From NCBI GenBank assembly GCA_951802115.1, contig CATOPL010000004.1, forward strand, positions 124,001 through 188,000: a stretch of DNA of 64,000 bases, in the 5' to 3' direction. This document shows positions 8,488 to 16,382 of the stretch, piece by piece. Made by a program: the position numbers and the translations under genes. The notes under the pieces were generated by a model that did no database searches, was not told where the DNA came from, and was given only the letters and a program-made list of their open reading frames with translations. This DNA is from an uncultured Lachnospiraceae bacterium (GTDB taxonomy: Bacteria > Bacillota > Clostridia > Lachnospirales > Lachnospiraceae). Within the stretch, counting starts at the first letter, position 1. Every line of letters begins with the position of its first letter.

Positions 8488-10467
8488 TTATAAAACCACT
8501 CTCCTGTAATATGCCCTTGATGTGATCCAATAGCTGGATACATAAACCACAGTGAAGCCAAATGCAACCAGAATGCCCCATTTTACAAGCAGCGCTGTGT
8601 CAAACATCCGCAAAGCACCCATCAGCTGATTCACCATATACATCCCAACCGCGGAATGTATAAGCGCTGCCAGCAGAGGGAATGCAAATACCATCATCAT
8701 CTGCCTGCGGACCGTGCTGCGGATATCTGCATCTGACATTCCTACTTTCTGCATAATCGAAAAGCTTCCCTGGTCTTCATACCCTTCCGAAATCTGTTTG
8801 TAATACATAATCAGCAGAAGGCACATGAAAAACAGCATACCAAACAGAATCCCGATAAACAGAAGTCCCCCGTTCATAGCATAGATCATCTGTCCCCCCT
8901 CCAGTCCGTCTGATACAGAAAGCATACCGCCGGTCCAGCTTTCCTGCCATTCCTTCAGTTCTTCCTGAAAAGCCGCTCTTTTATCCTCCGGACCTGTAAG
9001 CTGGATACCGCTTTTTACCTGATCTGCCATCATCGCTTCCTCACCGGAACCAGCTTCCCAGACTTTCACCAGATTTTGCAGCATCTGATCGTCTTTTACT
9101 GTCAGTACCCATGCTTCCCCAAAACAATCTCTTCCTGCACACGGCCAGGGAGTCAAAGGCCCCTGAACTTCTCTGACGTTCAGATCTGTTCCCATAAACT
9201 CCAGATAATTATTTCCATATTTTCCGCCGGTGGAATACAAAAGCACCTCCTCCTCTTTCAGAGTTTCGCTCTTACCTGTCAGGCGATTGTAATCATCCAG
9301 CGTAAGCAGATAAATCTGACAGCTTTTAATACCCGGCCGTTCTTTTACGACCCGGCTTTCCTCCCGGCCGCAGATAACCCAGAAATCGGCGTACGTATCC
9401 AGCCTGTTGACTGAAAGTCCATATTTTTCAGCAGTCTCTGACAGTTTTTCCTCTGCTTCTCTGCGCGGCAAATTGCTGCCGTCATAAGTGAGTATGGTTT
9501 CATACGGATAAGCAAATTCTATAATTCCGTCCAGGCCGGCATAAAGTGCCGCTGTACATGTCAGCGTAATCATTACCATAGAGGAAAAAATACAGATATT
9601 TGCCAGCCCCGCCGCGCTCTTTTTCATCCGATAATACATGCCTGATACAGTGATAAAATTCTCCGGCCGATAATAAAATCTTTTTTTCCTGCGCAGCAGT
9701 CTGAGCACCGCCACACCTGCAAATATAAAAAGCAGATAAGTTCCTGCAATGACAAGAAAAACAGATTTAAAAAAATCCAAAAAAATGTTCCCATCCAGTT
9801 TGGCGTGAAAAACAATATTGTATGCCAACATTAATACCAGTACTCCTGCCGCAGTCCCGGCCAGCAAAAAACGAGGTTCTTTTTCTCCTTTCCGGTTTCC
9901 GGAAAGCAGCTCTACAGGCCGCGCCAGGAAAATCCCCGCCGCACCATGCAGAAAAGTAAACGTACTCACTGCTGCAAAAAACAGAAACGACTCGCCCAAA
10001 GCTTTCCAGCTAAAAACAAATTCCGCCTCCACCGGAAGAGAGCTGAGCTTTAAAAGCAGCAAAAAAAACAGTTTTGCCAGCAACACACCGAAAAGAATTC
10101 CTCCGGACACAGACAGTATATAGACAAGCAAGGTCTCCAGCAGTAAAAGTATAACTAAATGCTTTCGCTCCATACCCAGAAGCGTGTAAAGTCCCGTCTC
10201 TTTTTTCCTTCTTTTGACCAAAAAGCTGTTGGCATAATAGAGAAACGGAATCAAAATCGGTATCAACAGAATCTTTCCCAGCAGCAGCATGACCCAGGCA
10301 TACTCACTGTGGGGCAGTGTTGCAATCAGATCATTTTCCAGGATAGAAGCAAATATATAATAAGTGAATACGGAAAAAATGCATGAAATAATATACGGAT
10401 AATAAATACTTCCATTCAGCATCACTCCTTTGACAGCAAATCCGGGTAAAAGTTTCCATTTTCTCAT
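8488..10467 (-). CDS. bceB: Bce-type ABC transporter permease (FtsX fold)
   Basis: A 659 aa membrane protein with the BceB layout: TM1 near residues 25-45, a pair at 60-80 and 105-130, further segments up to about residue 310, a large extracellular domain of about 200 residues (near 315-525), and three C-terminal TM segments (MNGGLLFIGILFGMLFFMCLL onward). Such permeases detect and remove peptide antibiotics, such as bacitracin or lantibiotics, from their membrane targets. The start overlaps the stop of the ATPase gene by 4 bp, and a kinase and regulator lie upstream, completing a Bce module. The particular peptide recognised cannot be deduced. Confidence 0.88.
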   Translation of the reverse strand: MRKWKLLPGFAVKGVMLNGSIYYPYIISCIFSVFTYYIFASILENDLIATLPHSEYAWVMLLLGKILLIPILIPFLYYANSFLVKRRKKETGLYTLLGMERKHLVILLLLETLLVYILSVSGGILFGVLLAKLFFLLLLKLSSLPVEAEFVFSWKALGESFLFFAAVSTFTFLHGAAGIFLARPVELLSGNRKGEKEPRFLLAGTAAGVLVLMLAYNIVFHAKLDGNIFLDFFKSVFLVIAGTYLLFIFAGVAVLRLLRRKKRFYYRPENFITVSGMYYRMKKSAAGLANICIFSSMVMITLTCTAALYAGLDGIIEFAYPYETILTYDGSNLPRREAEEKLSETAEKYGLSVNRLDTYADFWVICGREESRVVKERPGIKSCQIYLLTLDDYNRLTGKSETLKEEEVLLYSTGGKYGNNYLEFMGTDLNVREVQGPLTPWPCAGRDCFGEAWVLTVKDDQMLQNLVKVWEAGSGEEAMMADQVKSGIQLTGPEDKRAAFQEELKEWQESWTGGMLSVSDGLEGGQMIYAMNGGLLFIGILFGMLFFMCLLLIMYYKQISEGYEDQGSFSIMQKVGMSDADIRSTVRRQMMMVFAFPLLAALIHSAVGMYMVNQLMGALRMFDTALLVKWGILVAFGFTVVYVSSYWITSRAYYRRVVL

Positions 10468-11243
10468 TTTCTCACCTCCGCCGTTTTTGCCGCTTCTGTC
10501 TGCAGCACCGTCAGTGTATCCGAAATCATCCGATACATGGTATCATATCCCTGCCCGCCTTTATAAATCTGATGAAAGACACTGCCGTCTTTGATAAACA
10601 GTACCCGACCTGCATGACTGGCTGCCTGAATGCTGTGCGTCACCATAAGAATCGTCTGCCCTTCCTGGTTCACCTCCTCCAAAAGCCCTAAAAGTTTTCC
10701 AGAAGCTCTGGAGTCCAGCGCTCCGGTAGGCTCGTCTGCCAGAATCAGATCCGGTTTCGTGATCAGCGCCCGGCAAGCCGCTGCTCTCTGCTTCTGTCCT
10801 CCCGACACCTCATATGGATATTTCTCCAGAATATCACTGATCTCCAGCTTCACCGACAGCGGCAGAATCCGTTTTTCCATCTCCTGGTAATCTAAACCGG
10901 CCAGCACCAGAGGCAGAAAAATATTGTCTTTGATGTTTAACGTATCTAACAGGTTAAAGTCCTGAAAAATAAATCCCAGGTGATCTCTGCGAAACTTACA
11001 CAGATCTTTCCGTCGAATTTGTGCCAGATCTTTACCCTGAAGCAGCACCTGACCGCTTGTCGCCCTGTCCAGAGACGCCAGAATATTCAGAAGCGTTGTC
11101 TTTCCTGATCCGGATTCCCCCATAATCGCCACATATTCCCCTTCCTCTACAGAGAAATTTACATCATTCAGCGCCTGCACCTTCGCCGCACCAAAACGGG
11201 CAGTATATACCTTTTTCACATTCTTCACTTCCAAAAGTGTCAT
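10464..11243 (-). CDS. bceA: Bce-type ABC transporter ATP-binding protein
   Basis: A 259 aa ATPase. The Walker A is GESGSGKTT (about residues 40-48), the Q-loop sits in LGFIFQDFNLLD, the signature is VSGGQKQRAAACRAL and Walker B is PDLILADEPTGALD, followed by the switch histidine in VTHS. It belongs to the MacB/LolD/BceA type and powers the adjacent permease, with which it overlaps by 4 bp. The 144 bp gap to the upstream kinase gene may hold a promoter answering to the response regulator, as is usual for Bce modules. Confidence 0.92.
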   Translation of the reverse strand: MTLLEVKNVKKVYTARFGAAKVQALNDVNFSVEEGEYVAIMGESGSGKTTLLNILASLDRATSGQVLLQGKDLAQIRRKDLCKFRRDHLGFIFQDFNLLDTLNIKDNIFLPLVLAGLDYQEMEKRILPLSVKLEISDILEKYPYEVSGGQKQRAAACRALITKPDLILADEPTGALDSRASGKLLGLLEEVNQEGQTILMVTHSIQAASHAGRVLFIKDGSVFHQIYKGGQGYDTMYRMISDTLTVLQTEAAKTAEVRK

Positions 11244-11387
11244 GTCCGGTCATTCCTTTCTTTTATCATCCAGTTTTTTAGTATCTGCCTGTATTATATA
11301 AAAAAAGGAAATGCCCTGCCATTCATGCAGCTTACATTTCCCCTCTTTCATCTTACATTTTTGTCACTTTAAAATATGACGGAAAAT

Positions 11388-12413
11388 TTATTCCTGTAAA
11401 AATCCCAACATCACTCTGGTTCCCTGCCCCGCACCGGACCGCACTTCTATCGTATGCCCCAGCCGGTTCATAATCTGACGGCACAGATACAGGCCAATTC
11501 CCGTAGATCTTCTGTCCAGCCGTCCGTTGTATCCGGTAAAGCCCCGCTCAAAGATCCGCGGCAGGTCGCTTTTTCTGATGCCGATGCCCGTATCCTCTAT
11601 GATCAGATAAGACGCCCGCCCTTCTGTCCTTTGTTTTTCTCTGTCCAGCCCATAGATACTGATTCGTCCATGAGGCGTATACTTCAGCGCATTGGATAAA
11701 ATCTGGCCGATCACAAAGGAAAGCCACTTCTCATCGGTCACTGCATGGCATAAACAGGTTTCCAGAGAAAGAGAAATCCCGCTGCCGATAAAGAGCACCG
11801 AGTATTTCCTCACTGTCTGACGAACAATCCCGCAGACATCACAGGTTTTCAGAAGGAGATCGCCCGACAGGCTATCCAGTCTGGCATAATGCAGAGCCAT
11901 TTCGGCGTACTGCTCAATCTTGAAAAGCTCCTCCAGCTCCTGCGCGGACCGTTCATCTGCGTTCTCCTCCAAAAGCAGACGCATGGCAGCGATAGGCGTC
12001 TTGATCTGATGGATCCACATCGTATAATAATCCGCCATATCCTTTTTCTTCTCATCGTACTCCGACAGAATCGCCCGTCTTTCCTGTTCCATGTCACAGA
12101 TCATTTTATGAAAACACGCCTCCGTCATGGTATGAGACACAGGCAGATATCCTTCCCGTTCTCCTGCTTTTTCCCCGGCATGCAATACAGCGGACAGATG
12201 CCGGACATAGCGAATACAGCCCCAGAAACCGGCAAATATTCCCCAAAAAAGCACAAGAAGTAACGCATAAGACATGTTTCTCACAGAATCGCCATAACCG
12301 TACAGTCCTGCAACCAGATAGAACAACACGGCAGCCGCTCCATAGACTGCCGTGACTGCCCTGTGTTCCTTAATATATGCCCAAATCATCTTTTTCACAG
12401 AACTTTTATTCAT
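11388..12413 (-). CDS. bceS: BceS-like intramembrane-sensing histidine kinase
   Basis: A 341 aa sensor kinase with two N-terminal membrane segments (about residues 15-33 and 45-65) and almost no extracellular loop between them, the mark of intramembrane-sensing kinases that depend on their ABC transporter for the signal. The H-box is YTMWIHQIKTPIAAMRLLLEE (His near residue 134). The N-box is ILSNALKYTPHG and the G-boxes are IEDTGIGI and STGIGLYL. It overlaps the response regulator gene by 8 bp, consistent with coupled translation. Confidence 0.9.
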   Translation of the reverse strand: MNKSSVKKMIWAYIKEHRAVTAVYGAAAVLFYLVAGLYGYGDSVRNMSYALLLVLFWGIFAGFWGCIRYVRHLSAVLHAGEKAGEREGYLPVSHTMTEACFHKMICDMEQERRAILSEYDEKKKDMADYYTMWIHQIKTPIAAMRLLLEENADERSAQELEELFKIEQYAEMALHYARLDSLSGDLLLKTCDVCGIVRQTVRKYSVLFIGSGISLSLETCLCHAVTDEKWLSFVIGQILSNALKYTPHGRISIYGLDREKQRTEGRASYLIIEDTGIGIRKSDLPRIFERGFTGYNGRLDRRSTGIGLYLCRQIMNRLGHTIEVRSGAGQGTRVMLGFLQE

Positions 12414-13116
12414 ACTGCCCTCCGCCGATCTGATAACCTACTCCCTTTTTTGTGTGGATAAAATCTTCCAGCCCTATTTCCTTCAGATTACGGCGCAGCC
12501 GGTTGATATTGACGGTCAAAGTATTGTCATCCACAAAATATTCGTTATCCCACAGCCTTTTCATCATATGCTCCCGGCTCACCGGCTGTCCTGCATGTTC
12601 ATACAGAAGCTGCAGAATACGGAACTCGTTTTTGGACAGCTCCAGCTGTCTGCCGGCATACATCAACGTCATATCCGACAGATTTAACACCGCACCTTTG
12701 TATTCCATGACAGACGCCGCCTGCCCGTGATAAGCATATGCCCTGCGCAGAACCGCCTGTACCTTGGCGGACAGCACATCCAGATCAAAGGGTTTGGCAA
12801 TAAAATCATCGCCCCCCATGTTCATCGCCATCACAACGTTCATATTGTCAGAAGCAGAAGAAAGAAAAATAACCGGCACCTGAGAAATCTTTCGAATCTG
12901 AGCACACCAGTAATATCCGTTATAAAAAGGCAGTCCGATATCCACCAGTACCAGCTGAGGTGAAAAACGGACAAAATGCTCCAGCACCTCTGTAAAATCT
13001 GTCACACATTCCACTTCACTGCCCCATTTTTCCAGATGACGCCGCACGGCATCCGCTATTGTACTGTCATCCTCGATAATCAAGATTTTATACATACCTT
13101 TTCCGTCACTTTCCAA
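12406..13116 (-). CDS. bceR: OmpR-family response regulator of the Bce module
   Basis: A 236 aa two-domain regulator. The receiver has ILIIEDDSTIADAV with the acidic pair, VLVDIGLP with the phosphorylated Asp near residue 58, and FDLDVLSAKVQ. The C-terminal winged helix contains ELSKNEFRILQLLYEHAGQPVSREHMM and DNTLTVNINRLRRNL. The longest reading starts with TTG at 13116, with AGGAG six bases upstream; an ATG at 13095 (MYKILIIEDD) matches the usual start of the family but has a poorly spaced site. Both are plausible. It probably activates the transporter genes downstream. Confidence 0.9.
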   Translation of the reverse strand: MESDGKGMYKILIIEDDSTIADAVRRHLEKWGSEVECVTDFTEVLEHFVRFSPQLVLVDIGLPFYNGYYWCAQIRKISQVPVIFLSSASDNMNVVMAMNMGGDDFIAKPFDLDVLSAKVQAVLRRAYAYHGQAASVMEYKGAVLNLSDMTLMYAGRQLELSKNEFRILQLLYEHAGQPVSREHMMKRLWDNEYFVDDNTLTVNINRLRRNLKEIGLEDFIHTKKGVGYQIGGGQYE

Positions 13117-13540
13117 CTCCCGCTCCTGCCGGCATTACAGCAAACGGCCGCTGTATCGTTTTTTTGATTATATCTGTTTTATCCCTGTTTGTAAACATCC
13201 CTTTCGTACTGCAGCCAACATTGCAAATTCAAGAAGTATAGGTTTTGATTTATACTTACTAAAAATATTATCATATAAATTACCAATGTACAGCCAGCAT
13301 GGACAGTTGTTCCTTTCAGACCTATTTGAAGGGCGCTGGTCCTTAGGACGCGTACTTTTGCGCCCTAAGGACCGGTGCCCTTCAAATGAGGCTGGAAGAA
13401 ATAATTAGCCGTGACAGGCTGGATGTTGGCAAATTTACAAGGTAACTTACTTATAAATGAAAGTCAATGAGTATACTTTCTTGAACTGTTCATGTTCAAG
13501 AAGCTACCATTTTTATTTTCTAAAGTAAATATACGTGCCT
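13117..13540. repeat. Intergenic repeat with long hairpin, copy A
   Basis: No gene is seen here. At 13324-13387 ATTTGAAGGGC pairs with GCCCTTCAAAT and the stem continues through GGTCCTTAGG / CCTAAGGACC, giving a hairpin of about 64 bases. The stretch 13324-13503 also occurs at about 24337-24517 in inverted orientation, including the shared GGATGTTGGCAAATTTACAA. A second small palindrome, TTGAAC-TGTTCAT-GTTCAAG, ends it at 13481-13500. It may be a non-autonomous element or a structured RNA, and would also end transcription entering from either side. Confidence 0.7.
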
Positions 13541-15091
13541 TCAGTGGATACTGAGACTGACCGGATCTTTCAGATCTTTCAAATAGTAAAATCCTCCGTC
13601 CATACGTATCACTGCGTAATCTTTCTCCTGAATCCAGGTTTCTTCTACATCCTCTTTTAAAAGAACTTTTTTTGTCCCTTCTGTATAGTACAAAGTCTGC
13701 CCTTCCTGAAACAGCACCCCATCCATACAGAATCCCTGCATACGGTTCAAATCATATGTCAGGTTAACACATTCCTTATTTTTTACAAAATAAAGTTCCC
13801 GATCTGAGACAGCAAACCAGATCCTTTGAAGTTTCCGGTCCGCCGCAAACTGACTGACCTCCATCTCACTGCTCAGACATATTTTATTCTGACTGTTATG
13901 AATATCCCTGATCTCATACAGCTTTTGATCTGACAGATACAGGACCGACTGCCCATTTTCTGAGATCTGGAACTGCTCTGCATAATTCAAGATCAGTTCT
14001 GCAGTTTTTCCCTCCCCGTCCAGATGATAGACTTTATAACAGGCCTTTCCCGTATCACAGGTGGCAAAAGTCAGATTTTTCAGTGTTTTCCTGTCCAGGA
14101 TCAGTCCCTGACCCTGCCGGTATACGGTATCATCTTCCATGCGACAGATCAACAGGCTTCCTTTTACTCCGGTCAGGCGCACCGGTTCTTTAAATTCTGT
14201 ACTGTAATACCAGGTATTTCCTTCTGTCATATAAAGAATCTCTGTCTGAGTTTCATTTAAAATATAACTCATGCCTCCGCCCGCGGCTACCGTCTTTTTT
14301 TCTTCATTTTGAGAGTAACAAAAAAGACTGTCTCCATTCTTTCGGTAGAAGATCGTTCTCCCCCGGTCCGATACGGCAAGAATTTCTGACACATTTTCAG
14401 CAATTTCCACCATCTTATCCCGCCCATACGAATGCCAGAGATACATGGTCCCGTCTTCATCTGCTTCCAGACAGGCGACGGTCTTTCCATCCGGTGACAC
14501 CGTAAACTCCCGGCACTCTGAAACAGCGGTCCGTTCACAGGTCTGCCTGTCTGTATCATAAATACAGACCTCATTTTCACCGTCATCCAAATTCTTTATA
14601 TATACCAGCGTATCGCCGTAAAATGACAATTTTGCGTCAGTTACCTGATCATCTACGAAAACCGGCGTCATATTCTGTATATCATATAATTCTCCGTCCT
14701 GATCTACAAAAGCCATTCGGCACCTGTTTTCACTGTACAGCACTTTCTCCGGAATATCTATTGTACAGATTTCTCCTTCTGCACTGCAGATAGCCATCTC
14801 TTTCTGATTCTGAACCGTAAAGCAGGAAGCGCTCATCCGGCGAAACGTATGCTCCAGCGTATCCGGAAAATCTCCCGCACCCGAGAATAAAATTACAAGC
14901 GCGATTAAACTGACCAGAAAATTGCCAAGTCTGCTTCCCTGTCTGTACGCATACTGTCTTTTTCTTTTATCAGTTGAAGTTTCCGCTGTACTTTTTTTTG
15001 CGGACACCACTCCCATCTCCTGTCTGCTGCCGCAGCCGGGACAATATCTGGCATTACCGGGAATCTCTCTTCCACACCGTCTGCAAAACAT
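13541..15091 (-). CDS. Zinc-ribbon membrane protein with beta-propeller-like exterior
   Basis: The 516 aa product begins with a zinc ribbon (MFCRRCGREIPGNARYCPGCG, four Cys in residues 3-20), followed by a basic linker and one membrane segment near residues 52-70 (LGNFLVSLIALVILFSGAG). The remaining 440 residues show repeated units such as LYDIQNMTPVFVDDQ, FTVSPDGKTVACLEADEDG and QISENGQSVLYLSDQ, which resemble TolB/WD-type propeller blades and should lie outside the cell. It is 4 bp downstream of another zinc-ribbon gene. I know of no assigned function; a cell-surface sensor or scaffold is a guess. Confidence 0.7.
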   Translation of the reverse strand: MFCRRCGREIPGNARYCPGCGSRQEMGVVSAKKSTAETSTDKRKRQYAYRQGSRLGNFLVSLIALVILFSGAGDFPDTLEHTFRRMSASCFTVQNQKEMAICSAEGEICTIDIPEKVLYSENRCRMAFVDQDGELYDIQNMTPVFVDDQVTDAKLSFYGDTLVYIKNLDDGENEVCIYDTDRQTCERTAVSECREFTVSPDGKTVACLEADEDGTMYLWHSYGRDKMVEIAENVSEILAVSDRGRTIFYRKNGDSLFCYSQNEEKKTVAAGGGMSYILNETQTEILYMTEGNTWYYSTEFKEPVRLTGVKGSLLICRMEDDTVYRQGQGLILDRKTLKNLTFATCDTGKACYKVYHLDGEGKTAELILNYAEQFQISENGQSVLYLSDQKLYEIRDIHNSQNKICLSSEMEVSQFAADRKLQRIWFAVSDRELYFVKNKECVNLTYDLNRMQGFCMDGVLFQEGQTLYYTEGTKKVLLKEDVEETWIQEKDYAVIRMDGGFYYLKDLKDPVSLSIH

Positions 15092-15095
15092 GATT

Positions 15096-15527
15096 CTATT
15101 CTCCCCCGCTGCCGGTATCCGGTATTTGTTTTCCGCAATTTACACAGTATCTGGCATCCTCATCCAGCTTTGCTTTACAATACGGGCAGATATTTTTTTT
15201 CACAAGCTCCATTCCACACACCGGGCAGAATGCGCCTGAACAGGAAAGTTTGGCCCCGCAACCGGGACAGATTCTGACTCTTTTCAGTTTCTGTACTCTT
15301 TTTCTGAGCTGCTCCAACTCTTCGTCCATTGCCTCCAATTCCTGATAAAGAACCGAGCAGTCAGGCGTCAGACCATTTTTCAATGCGTGATAATATCTCT
15401 CCCCCATAACCGCAAAACATTCTTTTCTGTGATCCTCCCGTATCGCGATCTCTCCGCTCAGTCGGCTTAGTTCTCCCAGATCTTTTGCCTTTGTAATTCC
15501 TTTTTCGATCGTTTCCAGAAACGGCAT
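15096..15527 (-). CDS. Double zinc-ribbon protein
   Basis: The 143 aa product has a helical, charged N-terminal part (residues 1-70, with LYQELEAMDEELEQLRKRVQKL predicted as coiled coil) and two zinc ribbons: CPGCGAKL...CPVCGMEL and CPYCKAKL...CVNCGKQI, eight Cys in all. There is no signal peptide or membrane segment. It is the first gene of a two-gene operon with the zinc-ribbon membrane protein. The function is unknown; the coiled coil and ribbons suggest protein-protein contact, possibly with its neighbour. Confidence 0.75.
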   Translation of the reverse strand: MPFLETIEKGITKAKDLGELSRLSGEIAIREDHRKECFAVMGERYYHALKNGLTPDCSVLYQELEAMDEELEQLRKRVQKLKRVRICPGCGAKLSCSGAFCPVCGMELVKKNICPYCKAKLDEDARYCVNCGKQIPDTGSGGE

Positions 15528-15695
15528 ACTGATATCCTCCTATTCATAAGCTATGCATATGATAAATACGACCAAAAAAGACCAGAAAATGCCGCAGAAT
15601 ACATGATCCTCTCCATGTTTTGCCTCTGCCCGGCTTTTGCGAGCAGATCAGCCAAACACAGAATCAGAGTCCGTTCTGCGGCATCTTTTCTTTAA

Positions 15696-16352
15696 TCACG
15701 AATCAAAACACAAATATTCTCCATCCACTACTGCGTAATACAGGTTTCCCTCTTCTATAATTCCTGCCTGTCCGCTGGTTGCTTCCGTCACAGCTTTAAT
15801 CATTTCCTGCACCCGGGTTAGCTGCACCACTACCAGAAACTGTACTTTATCGGTATATTCTGTATCCATCATGGGGATCTGTTTTTGTCCAAACAGATAC
15901 TGGAGCTTTCCGATTCCATTATAATCGGTTCTGATCCTCAGACGGGTTCCACGGCATTTGGTAATAATTCGGCTGTTTTTTAAACCTTCCTGAACCGCTG
16001 CCGAATATGCCCGCACCAGTCCTCCGGTGCCTAAAAGCGTACCTCCGAAATACCGGGTTACCACCACTGCCGTATTCGTGAGTCCCGCTCCGGTCAGTAC
16101 ATCCATCATCGGCTTTCCCGCCGTCTGCGACGGCTCCCCGTCATCACTGCAGCGCATAATCTCCTGACGCTCTCCCAGTACGTATGCAGAACAGTTATGT
16201 CTGGCATCCCAGTATTTTTTCTTCATCTCCTCGATAAACGCAAGCGCTTCCTCCTCCGTCATTACCGGACGGACTGTTGCAATAAACCGGGACTTTTTTT
16301 CCACGATCTCTCCGGTACCGCCTTCATATACAGTCTGATACTGATCTGTCAT
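15696..16352 (-). CDS. yigZ: YigZ / IMPACT family protein
   Basis: A 218 aa protein of the UPF0029 (YigZ/IMPACT) family. The N-terminal domain has the family signature KKSRFIATVRPV, then ARHNCSAYVLG, CSDDGEPSQTAGKPMMDVL and GTGGLVRAYSAAVQEGL. The C-terminal half (about residues 140-218) is a ferredoxin-like fold that resembles EF-G domain IV. Bacterial members are conserved but have no firm biochemical role; ribosome or translation factor contact is suspected. The ATG at 16352 is shortly upstream of the conserved sequence. It ends 30 bp after the helicase gene on the same strand. Confidence 0.93.
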   Translation of the reverse strand: MTDQYQTVYEGGTGEIVEKKSRFIATVRPVMTEEEALAFIEEMKKKYWDARHNCSAYVLGERQEIMRCSDDGEPSQTAGKPMMDVLTGAGLTNTAVVVTRYFGGTLLGTGGLVRAYSAAVQEGLKNSRIITKCRGTRLRIRTDYNGIGKLQYLFGQKQIPMMDTEYTDKVQFLVVVQLTRVQEMIKAVTEATSGQAGIIEEGNLYYAVVDGEYLCFDS

Positions 16353-16382
16353 AACCCTTTTCTCCTACTTTGCAATCTCGTT

